A stretch of DNA of 64,000 nucleotides from Rutidosis leptorrhynchoides (GCF_046630445.1 NC_092335.1:7607501-7671500); one strand, 5' to 3'; positions 46,047 to 58,336 are shown, numbered from the stretch's first letter. Numbers and translations are program-made. The notes: generated by a model not told the origin, from the sequence alone.

Positions 46047-47820
46047 CAAAACACATTAAACACAAAATTTTTGCATCCAAATATGCATTAGTGTTAGCAA
46101 AATAACAACTTAAAACAATCACAATAACATGTTCAATCAAAATTAAACTTATACACATTTTCACAATTTTTTTTTACAATTTTACACTTTTTCAAATAAG
46201 CACATATGAAAATGTATACAAAGTTCATAAGCATTTAACTCAAATAACATGTTAAAACAACCTTACTAACAATTAAACAAGTCTCAAATGGCAATTATAT
46301 CAAATTAATCAAGTTCATGAATTTTGCACCTAAAAAGTCCACTTTAATCTTCAAAAATCATGTTTAGGATTAAAGTTTGGATCATTTAGCCACCTAAACA
46401 TGTTACACTACTCAATTTAGCAATAATTCATGACAAAAATTGGCCATAACCTGTTTATATCAAAAAGCCCCAAATTGCTCAAGAACACAAACCCTAGATT
46501 TCTAAAATTTTTGGCTTCAAATCATGTTAAATAGCATCAATCTAGGTTATACATGCATAAAATACTAACAATTTAACTCTAATTACACTAGAAACTAACA
46601 AAATCAAATTAGATAAAATATAGCTCAAGAACACTAAAAATTAAATTTAAAGAGATTTAGGGGTGTAATTTTAACCTTTTTTGATAAACTTCTGAACAAT
46701 TTCATGATTAGAGCGAGAAATTTGACGAATTACATTGAAAAATTGCAAATTTTAGAGATTATTTGGGAGTATTTTCGTGTATATGTGTGTGTTTTGTGGA
46801 GTAGACAGAGCAGCTCGCTGGGTTTTAACAATCTGGCCTGAAATCCAGCCTCATGCGATCACATGAGGTTGGAGTGCAAATCCCATACGATCGCATGGGG
46901 GTCCGGGTACAGTACCATTTGCTTTTTTTTTTTTTTTTTTTTATAAAAACCTTTACTAATAAAACATATAATTAATAAAATTTTAAAAATTTGTTCCTTT
47001 TTAGGACGAGGGCTTTTCGGAACGATGTCCTAGTCCGTTCCTCGACAAAATTTTAAAATTCGTCAATTCAAAGCGCGGTTTTAAAAATAAAGATTTTTGG
47101 GTTTTTTAAATGTTTTTGGCATACTTTAGTTCAATAAGATTAAAAATAATGATAATAAAAGTTCTCGTCCCTCCCTCGGGTAAAGTAATTTCGGTTCAAC
47201 GACCTAGTCTTCAACTTACGACGAATTTTTAGAAATCAATTTTTTTAACTTAGCGAAATAAAGTAAATTTTTGTTTTTAAATTCACACCAAACTTAAATT
47301 TAAAATTCATAAAATTAAAAATTCATATTAAAAATTCACACCAAACTTAAATTATATTTTTGTTTTTATACATACAAACTTATATTAAAAATATTAATTT
47401 TTCAAATATTTACAATTTTAAATATATTGATTTAAAAAGTTTACAATATTATTTTAATATTAATTTTAAAAACAAAGTAAAATAAAATTAAAAATCTTTT
47501 TGGTCTTTTATCCCACTTTAATCAATCAAATATTATCAAAAATATACGCCCCTCGTTTCGGTAAAGTAATTTCGGCTATATTACCTAGTTTTACTCCTGA
47601 CGAATTTCTGAAATATTTTGGGTTGATTGATTAAAGATATTTATACCTTAAGAATAAACGGTAAATTTCGCAGTGATGTAATAAATTTTTGTATGATATC
47701 AATAATTTCGGTCACGCATACCTAATTTTATCGAATACCAATTTAATACTTTATAGCGAACAAATTTTAGTATGATATCAATAATTTCGGTCACGCATAC
47801 TTACCTGTGAGATAGTATTC
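46047..47820 (-). other. Non-coding region between pol tail and Athila ORF in B
   Basis: AT-rich and without long frames; in element order it would hold the intron before the Athila ORF. Near 47690-47800 a block of about 70 bp (AATTTTTGTATGATATCAAT then TTTCGGTCACGCATAC) is repeated. The dyads at 46849-46899 lie here. Confidence 0.6.
46849..46899. promoter_or_regulatory. Third dyad pair of B, imperfect
   Basis: CCTCATGCGATCACATGAGG (46849-46868) and CCCATACGATCGCATGGG (46882-46899). Each has one mismatch pair. Arms differ again from those in the LTR. Confidence 0.75.
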
Positions 47821-48237
47821 TTAGTGATATGCTTTAGCCCACTCATAAGATAGTCGGACTAATTGATTTTCCATAGCTACATAGGCGTAACCTCGAGCAT
47901 TCAACATTTTTTCTTCTAAACATATGAACGGTCCATCTCTGCATAAAGTAACAAATTCGGTATTGGAATATGTCTGATTCGTCGAACATTTTCCTTCGTG
48001 TGACCATTTTCCGCATTTGTGACATCTTTCAAGGTGTCGAGCTCTCCTTTTCGCTGCGGATTTTGATTTTCCTTTACCAAATTGTAACTTATTATTTTCG
48101 TTTCTGGATTCTTTTCTTACTCAGTCGAATTTACCTCTGATTAATGATACTATTTCACTTGGAAGGGTGTCATTATTACGTTTAATGATCAAAGCGTGTA
48201 GCATTAGACCATGGTTTAGTTCACAGGAAGTCTTCAT
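47821..48237 (-). pseudogene. Zinc-knuckle ORF between pol and Athila ORF (B)
   Basis: A frame of about 138 codons from ATG at 48237 to TAA at 47821, with one internal TGA near codon 39. Downstream of the stop is a basic stretch (KSAAKRRARHLER) followed by CHKCGKWSHEGKC, a C-x2-C-x4-H-x4-C zinc knuckle distinct from the gag knuckle CEQCGGPHLTKDC. The C-terminal 50 residues (FICLEEKMLNARGYAYVAMENQL and on) match no family I know. A possible splice acceptor, TTTTTTGTTAG, lies just upstream of the ATG. It may have been a nucleic-acid-binding accessory protein. Confidence 0.5.
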
Positions 48238-48409
48238 CTCGTAAAACCTAACAAAAAATAAAAATTCAGAATGGGGGGAGAAGACTAGTTCTTTAGGGTC
48301 TACTAGGGAAAGACCATTCGGGTTCCATTTTCGAGAACTACACGAAAACAGAAAATCTAACTCTAACAGAAATACATATTACCCTAGAAAGATTCGATTC
48401 TCCCCACAC

Positions 48410-49300
48410 TTAGTTGAAATTATGATTAACGTTATTTTCAATTGGATCATCAACAACTTGTATATCTCTGACTTTTACTTCAATCCATTTGTTGATTTCC
48501 TCCGTAACTTTCACAAATTCAACTAACATCGCCTTTTCTTTTGGCGATAAATTGGATATTAATCAGTTACATAACTTAAAGTTTCCCTTAATCTTAGCAT
48601 CGTGAATCCGTTTATAAAGTTTCTTCGTTGAACTGTTAAAAACGGGTTCATCTAATTTCTTATCATCAACGGGGTTCTTTGTGATCGGATCATCATTAAG
48701 TGTTTCTTCATCTTCCCCATACTTATGCGTTTTTATTGGTCTAACAGTTTTGGTTGGTGGAGATCTAAACTTTTAATTCACAAAGGTGATTGATTTATCA
48801 CCATCCCTAAGTGTCATTCTACCTTCTTTTACTTCAATGAATGCCTCGGTGGTTGCTAAAAATGGGCGACCTAAAATTAGAGGAATATCAAGGTTTTCCT
48901 CCATATTAATCACTATGAAGTTTGCAACAAAGGTCAAACTTCCCACGTTAACAAGTAAATTATTTGCTATTCCAACCGGGTGTTTAATGGTTAGGTCAAA
49001 TGATTGAATACCTATTTTGGTTGGTTTTAATTTACCCATACCTAATCTTTTGTATAAGAAAAGAGGCATAATATTTGCACTTGCTCCTAAATCTGCGAGT
49101 CCATTATATACAGCACCATCATTAAGCAAGCAAGAAATGATAAATTTACCCGGGTCTCCTGCTTTAGTAAGTCGAGTTGGTTTGTAAACCTTTTTCAGAT
49201 GTTCTTTTCTTGGTTCTTTCACTTCTATTTGAACTTCTTGTTCACATTTTTCTTCGTTTCTTGGAATGGGAGGTTTGTATAAGAATTCTTCTTCATCACT
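48410..49300 (-). pseudogene. Second aspartic-protease domain and tail after integrase (B)
   Basis: In the same frame as integrase and separated from it by a single TAG at 49301-49303. It carries a complete retropepsin-like domain with ADLGASANIMP and, about 75 residues on, PLILGRPFLATTE. These are the two signature blocks also seen in the canonical PR of this element (ADLGASINLMP and PIILGRPFLNTAK). The flanks match neither LTR nor LINE sequence. The 149-residue open part is 48773-49222. After a TAA, a Lys/Glu-rich tail continues in frame through one TGA to a TAA at 48410. The two PR copies share the signature blocks but differ clearly between them, so this is not a recent local duplication. 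Confidence 0.65.
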
Positions 49301-50548
49301 CTAATTTGAATCCTCCCTATTTTCCAATTTTGATTTTTCATATGTTGTTGATAACATATTTATGTTTTCATTTTGAAGGTTTTCTTGGGTGGTGAAATTA
49401 TGATTGACTTCATTGTCAACTTCCATCGGACCATGTATGTAATGTTTAACTCTGTGACCATTAACTTTAAATTCAATTCCATTTGAATTTATTAACTCTA
49501 CTATTCCGTATGGGAAAACTCTTTTGACTATAAATGGTCCAGACCATCTTGATTTCAATTTTTCAGGAAATAGCTTGAATCGTGAATTGAAAAGAAGAAC
49601 TCTGTCTCCTTCTTTGAATTCCTTTGAACTTTTGATTCTTTTATCATGGCATTTCTTCATTCTTTCCTTATAGATTAACGAATTTTCGTATGCTTCATGT
49701 CTTAATTCTTCTAATTCGTTTAGTTGACTTAATTGTAGACGTCCAGCTTCATGCAAATCAAGATTACATGTCTTCAAAGCCCAAAATGCTTTGTGTTCAA
49801 TTTCTACTGGAAGATGACATGATTTTCCGTAAACGATTTTAAAAGGTGTGGTTCCAATTAGAGTTTTGTAGGCTGCTCTAAAAGCCCAGAGTGCATCCTC
49901 CAATTTCATGGACCATTCCTTCGGATTTGATTCTACGGTTTTCTCTAGAATACGTTTTAAAGCTCGGTTGGTATTTTCAACTTGTCCACTTGTCTGTGGA
50001 TGATAAGCAGTGGAGATTTTATGAGTTACTCCATATCTTTTGAAAACTTTCTCAAGTTGATTATTACAAAAATGAGTACCCCGATCACTTATTAAAGCTT
50101 TCGGTGTTCCGAACCTTGCAAAAAGACGTTTTAAAAAATTGACTACAACTCGTGCATCGTTAGTCGGGAGAGCTTGTACTTCCGCCCATTTAGATACATA
50201 ATCAATGGCAACGAGAATGTAGAGATTATTATGAGATTTTGGAAATGGACCCATAAAGTCAATACCCCAAATGTCAAATACTTCACATACTTGAATGACA
50301 TTTTGTGGCATTTCATCACGTTGACTTATTTTTCCGGCCCTTTGACAAGCATCACAAGATTTGCAAAGAAGGTGTGCGTCTTTGAAAATTGTAGGCCAAT
50401 AGAATCCAGCATCATAAACTTTTCTTGCTGTAAGTTGAGGCCCATAATGCCCTCCTGTTGGTCCTGTGTGACAATGGTTTAAGATTTGACTAGCTTCATC
50501 TCTGAATACACATCGGCGTATTATTCCATCGGGACAACTTTTAAACAA
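49301..50548 (-). pseudogene. Integrase of B
   Basis: A 415-codon open stretch. It begins after the RNase H region and has an HHCC zinc finger (H...[21 protein letters not shown]...CKSCDACQR). The catalytic core follows, with D in [13 protein letters not shown] in [11 protein letters not shown] and E in [12 protein letters not shown]. The C-terminal part includes a [26 protein letters not shown] block, the usual GPY/F-type module of Ty3/gypsy integrase. No stop falls within it, but upstream and downstream stops make the polyprotein non-functional as a whole. Confidence 0.88.
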
Positions 50549-53500
50549 ATGTGGATCTTCCCAGAAATAGTGTTTTATATCACTAAAGAATTTCTTTCGT
50601 TTTTAGTACGATAATCCTTTTTCAAAGAATCCACATACTAAGTAGTTTGCATAATCTGCAAACCATGGAATTTCATTATAATCTATCTTCAATAGATATT
50701 CATCAGGAAAGTTGTCTTGTATGGCCGATTCATTTAGAACTTTTAATTCAGGATTTTCAAGACGAGAAAGATGATCAGCGGCGAGATTTTCTGCTCCCTT
50801 TTTGTCTCGGATTTCAATATTGAACTCTTGTAAGAGTAAGATCCAACGGATTAATCTTGGTTTGGCATCTTATTTTAAAAATAGGTATCTAAGAGCAGAA
50901 TGGTCGGTATAGACCACCGTTTTAGCTAGAACAAGATATGAACGAAATTTGTCAAAAGTAAAGACAATAGCAAGGAGTTCTTTTTCAGTAGTTGTGTAAT
51001 TCGTTTGTGCTCCTTGTAACGTCTTACTAGCATAATATATAGGTTGAAATCGTTTTTCAATCCTTTGTCCTAAAACGGCTCCCATTGCAAAATCACTTGC
51101 ATCGCACATAAGTTCAAACGGTAGATTCCAATTTAGAGTTATCATGATCGGCGCATTAGTGAGTTTTTCTTTAAGAATATTAAAAGATTTGATACATTCA
51201 TCTGAAAAGATAAATGGAGCATCCTTTTCTAGGAGTTTATTCATAGGAGTGGCAATTTTAGAAAAATCTTTTATAAAACGTCGGTAAAAACCGGCATGCC
51301 CTAGAAAACTCCTAACTCCTCTAACATTGGTGGGATGTGGAAGTTTAGCAATTACATCTAGTTTAGCTCTATCCACTTCAATTCCTTCCTTTGAAATTTT
51401 ATGACCAAGAACGATGCCTTCTTTAACCATGAAATGGCATTTCTCCCAATTAAGTACTAGATTTGATTATTCGCATCTAATAAGCATTCGTTCAAGATTA
51501 ACTAGACATGTTTCAAATGTATCACCGAAGACTGAAAAGTCATCCATGAAAACTTCCATGCATTCTTCTATCATGTCGTGAAAAATCGCCATCATGCACC
51601 TTTGAAAGGTTGCAGGGGCGTTGCAAAGTCCAAATGACATGCGTTTATAAGCAAAAGTACCATAAGGGCACGTGAATGTGGTTTTCTCTTGATCCTCGGG
51701 TGCTATTGGAATTTGAAAATATCCGGAAAAACCATCAAGAAAACAATAGTAACTATTTCCGGCTCATCTTTCCAACATTTTATCAATGAAAGGTAAGGGA
51801 AAGTGATCTTTTCTGGTGGCGTCATTTAATTTTCTATAATCAATACAAACACGCCATCCTGTTACAGTCCTAGTAGGAATAAGCTCATTTTTCTCATTTG
51901 TGATGACAGTCATGCCACCCTTCTTAGGTACGCATTGAACTGGGCTTACCCATGGACTATCAGAGATTGGATATATTAAACCTGCATCCAGCAGTTTAAT
52001 AATTTCTTTCTTATCAACATCTTGCATATTAGGATTTAGTCTTCGTTGGCGTTGCACATACGTTTTATGACCTTCTTCCATAAGGATTTTATGTGTGCAA
52101 TACGAAGGACTTATTCCTTTAATATCATGAATTTTCCATGCAATAGCTGGTTTATGAGCTTTTAGCACAGAAATGAGTTGAGATTTTTCATTTTCAGTAA
52201 GAGAAGACGATATTATTACAGGTAATTCAGATTCACCATGTAAATAAGCATATTCCAAATGGTTTGGAAGTGGCTTTAACTCTAATGTCGGTGGTTCTTC
52301 TATCGATGATTTATATCGATATCTGTCTTCTTCTTTTAGCATTTGAATTTCTTCTGTTGTTGGTTCATATCCATTAGCCATTAGTGTAGCTAACATTTCA
52401 GTTTCATCAATTGGTTCAGTTCCTTCTCCTAAAGAACATTCTCCTGTTCCTTGTAATTCTGGAAATTCTTCTGACAATTCTGCATGTGAATCTATAGTTT
52501 GAATATAATAACATGTATCATCTGCAGATTGCGGTTGTTGCATGGCTCTATCAACTGAAAAGGTAACACTCTCGTCCTCTATACTTAGGGTCAGTTTCTT
52601 ACCAAACACGTCTATTATTGCTTTAGCCGTGTTTAAGAATGGTCTTCCTAATATGATAGGTACTCGAGAATCTTCTTCCATGTCCAGAATAACAAAATCT
52701 ACTGGAAATACTAAAGTTCCAACTTTAACTAGCATATTCTCCATTATCCCTCTAGGATATTTTACTGATCTATCGGCTAGTTGTATGCTTATTCGTGTTG
52801 GTTTCAATTCTCCAAGGTCTAGTTTAGCGTATAGTTAATACGGCATTAGATTTATACTAGCACCTAAGTCTGCCCATGCTTCTATTGAACTAAGACTACC
52901 CAGAAAACATGGAATTGTGAAACTTCCGGGATCTGATAATTTTTCTGGTATCTTATTCAACAGCACTGCAGAACAATTAGCATTCATAGTAACAGCCGAG
53001 AGTTCTTCCATTTTCTTTCTATTTGTGATTAGATCTTTCAAAAATTTAGCATATCTAGGCATTTCTGAAATCACATCAATGAAAGGAAGATTTACATTTA
53101 TCTGTTTAAACATATCCAAGAATTTGGATTGCTCGGCTTCAAGTCTCTCTTTTCTCATTTTACTCGGGTAAGGAAGTGGTGGTTGGTATGGTTTAACATA
53201 AGGTTTAGCCTTAACTATGTTATCTTCATTAACCTTTTCAACTACCGGTTCTATTTCCTTATCTTGTTCAGACGGTGGTTCTTGTGGAGTAGGAATAGCA
53301 TCATCAGAAATTACAGGTATTTCAGGTGGTTTAAGTGTAATACCACTTCTTGTGGTAATGGCTTTAGCTGTTTCATTCCGGGGGTTAGCATTTGTATCAC
53401 TAGGTAGACTTTCCGGTTTCCTTTCACCTATTAACCTTGATAGGTTACTTACTTCTTGTTCCAGATTTTGAATAGAAGCTTGTTGATTTCTAAATGCTTG

Positions 53501-53572
53501 AGCATTTTGTTCATTCGTTTGTTTCTGAGATGTGAAAAATTGAGTTTGAGATTCAACTAGCTTTGACATCAT
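50549..53572 (-). pseudogene. Gag end, protease, RT and RNase H of B
   Basis: One frame with several stops. The gag C-terminus (ITTRSGITLKPP) leads to the protease, with ADLGASINLMP cut by a stop near 52835 and ILGRPFL near 52640. The RT N-terminal part is 51764-52807 (WRVCIDYRKLNDATRKDHFPLPFID). A TGA near 51764 follows, then the catalytic VFMDDFSVFG near 51545. A further stop comes near 51466. The RT thumb and RNase H lie at 50870-51430 (CDASDFAMGAVLGQ, TDHSALRYLF), closed by TAA at 50870. The stops mostly differ by one base from a coding codon. Confidence 0.88.
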
Positions 53573-54978
53573 GTCTTCTAAATTTGGCTTTTTATCATCG
53601 GTTTGTGGTGGTTTGTTTTGAAAATTAGGTCTTTGTTGATTGTAAGTATTATTGGATACGTGTTGATTACTAGGACCTTGTTGGTTGTTGTATGGAACAT
53701 TTTGGTTATAGTTCTGATTTTGATTGTAGTTTGGTCTTGGCGATTGATAATTATTCTAATAATTATTTCCAGGCCTTTGGTTTATGTATGAAACATTCTC
53801 TCTTTGTTCCATCGTTAGCTCAATACTGAGACAATCTTTTGTCAAATGTGGTCCTCCACACTGCTCACAACTAATTCGTATTGAGTGAATATCTTTAGTC
53901 ATCTTTTCCATTCGTCTTTCAACAACATCTATCATTGCGGAAATGGAATCTAAGTCATGGCTAGAATCGGCTCTAGCTGCTTTAGATGATCTAACAATAT
54001 CTTTTTCTTGGTGCCACTCATGTGAGTGGGAAGCAGTGTTATCAATAATTTTGTAAGCGTCAATTTCTGTTTTCTTCATAATGGAACCACCAGCTGCTAT
54101 ATCGATGTCTTTTCTTGTAGTGATGTCGCATCCTTGGTAGAATATTTGTACTATTTGACAGGTGTCTAAACCATGTTGCGGACATCCTCTCAACAATTTT
54201 CCAAATCTGGTCCAAGCCTCATATAAAGTTTTATTTGGCTTTTGTGTGAACGTAACAATTTCTCCTTGAAGTCTCACGGCTTTAGATGCCGGAAAGAATT
54301 GTTTAAGAAATTTTTCAACTAAAACATCCCATGTATCAATCGCCCCTTCAGGTAACTATTCCAACCAATCTTTGGCTTCTCCCTTTAAAGTTCAGGGAAA
54401 TAACATGAGATATATCTGTTCATCCTCCACTTCTCTGATTTTAAATAGAGTGCAGATCCTATTAAAGGTACGAAGGTGTTCATTTGGATCTTCCATCGGC
54501 GCACCACTAAATTGGCATTGATTTGTTACCATGTGTAGGATTTGTCCTTTGATTTCATAATCTAGCGCATTAATGTCAGGTTGAGTAATTGCGTGACCTT
54601 GGCCAGTGCGTTTAGCTCTCATTCGGTCTTCCATATACTTAAAGGTTCCAGATTCTCCATAATTGAATTTGTTGAATCTGAATCACTAGAGGATTCTGAT
54701 TTAATGGTTAGTTCCTCAACAATCTCTGTTTGAATGATTGGTGGTTCCGGAGGAAAGATTAGTGGTTCAGGATCTCGGAATCGTCCCTGAATATTCTCCT
54801 GATTCTCAATTGTGAGGTCGGGTTCAAAAAATGGATTATCAGAAATTTGAATTGGAGTACTTGGTCGACTGGATGACGATTCTAAAGAAAAATCAATGGC
54901 GACAATATTTGCTAGATGTCTAGATCGAGTTACAGGTGGTGAACGTACAAAAGGTGGTGAATGTTTTGCTCGGTGCAT
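53573..54978 (-). pseudogene. Gag of B
   Basis: Starts with an ATG at 54978. The N-terminal 119 residues are Ser/Pro-rich. A frameshift near 54625 leads into the gag core (54392-54634, then 53756-54277). That part has the helix-rich text EAWTRFGKLLRGCPQHGLDTCQIVQIF and the knuckle CEQCGGPHLTKDC. Stops occur near 54392, 54358 and 53756. Past the last stop an Asn/Gln-rich linker continues toward 53573. The family is Athila/Tat gag by motif. Confidence 0.8.
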
Positions 54979-56300
54979 TCACTGAATATCCTATTAGTTA
55001 TAAAAATAAGAAAAATTATATAAGTTATAAAATTAATAGACTTTTCTGATTTTGCCCACATTTCGAATAGTCAAAAGATGCAGCAGAGGGGCAGGATTCG
55101 TTTGGTCTCAATATAATTGAGTACTGTTTGGCACCAATAACCCGGTCCACGTACAAATCCAACTATTACTACGAACCAGAAAATTTTGATGTCTATCAAT
55201 TTAACCGCTTAAAATAATTTTTCGTAATTTAAAGAAATTTTAGAGAAGAAATAGAAAGAAAAAAAAATCTAAGTCCTAAAACTAGAATGTCGAGAAATAA
55301 GAAAGAAAAAGAACGCGTCAAAAAAGGTCGAAAAATAATAGGCGTCGAAAAATAAAAATAAGAAAGTAGCGCGTCGTAACTTAAAAGGCACTAAAAACTA
55401 AGAATTAAAAGTTGCGTCTAAAAATATTAAAGCTTAAAAGAAATATTATATCCCAAATGGAAATAACTTAAAAAGGTACTAAAACTTAAAAATGGCGTCG
55501 CAAAATTCTAAAGCACCTAAATCTTAGTCTAAAGAAAAAGCACTTAAGGGATTTTACGGCAATGCCTAAAAATCTAGAAATAAAAATAACTATGGCAAAA
55601 ACTATGACTTAAAACTAAAAACGAGCGAAAAATACAAATATTACGCTAAAATAAATTAAAAAGGAACAAAATATAAAAATATACTTAAAGTTGTAAAAAG
55701 AACAATTTTTATAAAAATATTATTTTTATATTATTTATTTATTAAAACTATTAATTTTATAATTTAATTAAACTAATTAAACTAAATATATAAATTAAAT
55801 ACTAAAACTAACTTAATTAATTAAATAACAAAACCATAATTAGGGTTTTATAATAATAATAATTAAATATACTCCGTAATTAATGCGAAACTAGGTCAAA
55901 TGTGGCGTGTCTGACAGGGCCATGCGATCGCATGGTCCTCACGTTAAAAATCCATGCGATCGCTTGGAGTAGATTTTCGGGCCTGAAATTGGGCTGCTAG
56001 AGTACGGGCCGAGTAGATTTCTTTTATATTTTTTTTTTCTGTTTTTCTGTTTTAAATATATAGAATATTTATATAAAACTTATATTTTTAAAAAATAAAA
56101 ATAAAGAAACTTTATAAAACTTATATATTTAACAAACTCTTAAAAATATTTATATTTTTGTTTTTCTTTTTATATTTTCGGTTTTTAAAATTTAAAACGT
56201 ATATTTTTTTACAAAAGCGTATTTTTATAAAAGTAAACTAAAAATTAATAAAAATCTTTTTTTTTCTATAGCGTTGCGCTTCCGGCGTTTAAGCAGAATT
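54979..56300 (-). other. Leader of B
   Basis: AT-rich untranslated leader. Around 55080-55215 it matches the leader of A on the other strand. It has no frames of interest. The dyad pair lies at 55920-55967. Confidence 0.7.
55920..55967. promoter_or_regulatory. Paired GCGATCGC palindromes in the leader of B
   Basis: CCATGCGATCGCATGG (55920-55935, perfect) and CCATGCGATCGCTTGG (55952-55967, one mismatch pair). Confidence 0.85.
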
Positions 56301-56302
56301 GT

Positions 56303-56322
56303 TCCCCGGCAGCGGCGCCAAA
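56303..56322 (-). other. Primer-binding site of B (tRNA-Asp type)
   Basis: TTTGGCGCCGCTGCCGGGGA on the minus strand, the same as in element A. Confidence 0.85.
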
Positions 56323-56328
56323 GATACT

Positions 56329-57665
56329 TGATGTGTGCGAGGTGTACTAGGAAATAGTATTATTTTTACAACGAAATACTATTAAATACGATACAATTTT
56401 ACACAAGATATTTATTTATTTATAGAATGGATATACCTAAACCTTTCTACAACACTTATAGGCAGTGTACCTAATCGTACAGTAGTGTAGTTTTTAGTAA
56501 GTCCGGTTCGTTCCACATGGATCTCTTAAACAAGCTTAACGCTATAATTTTAAAAACTATATTTGTAAAAATACAAAAATATATATAAGTAATATTATTA
56601 TTATTAAAGGGGGTTTTTACCGTTTAATGACCGGTTTGTCGATTTTTAAAACTTTAGTCGCAGTTAAAACCTAATGTAAAAAAATAAATATAACTTAATT
56701 TAAAGAGTAAAGTAAATAACGATAATGAAATTGCGATAAATAAAAGTGCGATAAAATAAAATTGCGATAATTAAAGAGTACGATAATTAAAAGTGCAATT
56801 AAATACAATGATAATAAATAAAAGTGCAATAATTAAAAGTGCAATTAAATATGAAATAAAAGAATTATGCTTATTTAAACTTCCATAATCATGATGTTTG
56901 ACGTTTTGATTTTTAGTTTATTCCCATGGGTTAAATGTTCTTTGTCCTGGATTATTCGATATGTCCATACGGATTTGTCCATAATAGTCCATCAGTCATA
57001 AATATAAAGTGCGAAAGTCTTCGTCAAATTATTCTTATTCCCGAAGTCAAATATTCCAACTAATTGGGGATTCGAATTGTAACAAGGTTTTAATACTTTG
57101 TTTAATGAATACACCAGGTTATCGACTGCGTGTAAACTAAGGTTTTACTACTTTGTTAACAATTACACCAATTACCCTTGAATGTAATCCACTCCTGTTT
57201 CAACAAGTCTATTAACTATTAATCCAGTTCCGTGTCCGGTAAAATGAACAATTATTGGTATTTATAGATATCCCGCCCACCTTACCCAGTCAAGCGTATG
57301 TGGTTATATATAAATACGTCAAATTATAAGTCTATATATTAAATTAAAGAGGTATCGTTTAGTTAATATAAAGCTCATTAATAGCCTATAGTCTAATTTC
57401 CACAAGTTTCGTTCTTTTATCCAAACCCCAATTATGGTACAAAGCCCAATTACCCAATTTTAATATTTTAGTCCAACATCATGATTACTTCGGCATTAAA
57501 TAAGCATAATAATAACTTAGCTACGAGACATTAAATTAAAAATAACATTAACCATAACTTACAGTGATTAAAAATAGTGTAGCGTTACACGGACAGAATT
57601 TCGACTTACACCCTTACAACATTCGCTAACATACCCTTATTATTAGAATTAAAATTAAAATTAAA

Positions 57666-57746
<81 letters not shown>

Positions 57747-58331
57747 TACGTATGAATGAAGAAGAAAAAGATGTTAAATTTCGTCCAAAACTCGCGAACT
57801 TTATAGGACCAGCCCTGGATTTCAGGGCCATGCGATCGCATGGTTTTTGTTCTTCCAGGCCATGCGATCGCATGGCCAGCTGGGAGAGCTCAAAAGTCTT
57901 TTAAAACGTGGGCTGCTTATTTATTTATTATATAATATAATATATATAATTATATATATATTATATTATATTCTTGTACTCCGTTGACTTGTAATTTTAG
58001 CTCCGTTGTGTCGCGCGTTGATAGTTAACTTTGGTCCCGGTTCCGATTTTTCGAACGTCCTTGCGTACAATTTAATATCTTGTACTTTGCGTTTTGCGTC
58101 TTGTACTCTTGTAATTTTGAGACATTTCTTATCAATAATTGGAACCACTTTGATTGTACTTTGTACTTTTGAGCTTTTTGGTCGTTTGTGTCTTCAATTC
58201 GTCGAATCTGTCTTTTGTCTTCACCTTTTATTATTTAAACGAATATCACTTGTAAATAGAACAATTGCAACTAAAAGCTTGTCTTTCTTTAGGGATAATG
58301 CTGAAATATATGTTCGTTTTTAGCATTATCA
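56329..58331 (-). repeat. 5' LTR of B (right copy)
   Basis: Pairs with 40285-42402. It lacks the SINE-like insert. Palindromes lie at 57828-57843 and 57858-57877, the TATA box at 57799-57805 and the TA run at 57672-57743. Confidence 0.92.
57828..57877. promoter_or_regulatory. Paired GCGATCGC palindromes, right LTR of B
   Basis: CCATGCGATCGCATGG (57828-57843) and GGCCATGCGATCGCATGGCC (57858-57877), identical to the left LTR. Both are perfect, while other parts of the LTRs have drifted. Confidence 0.9.
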
Positions 58332-58336
58332 CATAT
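58332..58336. repeat. Target-site duplication CATAT, right copy (B)
   Basis: Matches 40280-40284. Confidence 0.9.

Larger units (their letters stand above)
40285..58331 (-). mobile_element. Athila-like Ty3/gypsy element (B), full length but decayed
   Basis: An 18-kb minus-strand element with LTRs of 2118 and 2003 bp, CATAT duplication, tRNA-Asp-type primer site and GTGTGGGAA polypurine tract. In element order it has a leader, gag, PR, RT, RNase H, INT, a second PR-like domain, a zinc-knuckle ORF, an Athila ORF and a long 3' untranslated region. Most of gag-pol is in a single frame broken by scattered stops, so it was inactivated by point changes rather than rearrangement. Confidence 0.9.
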
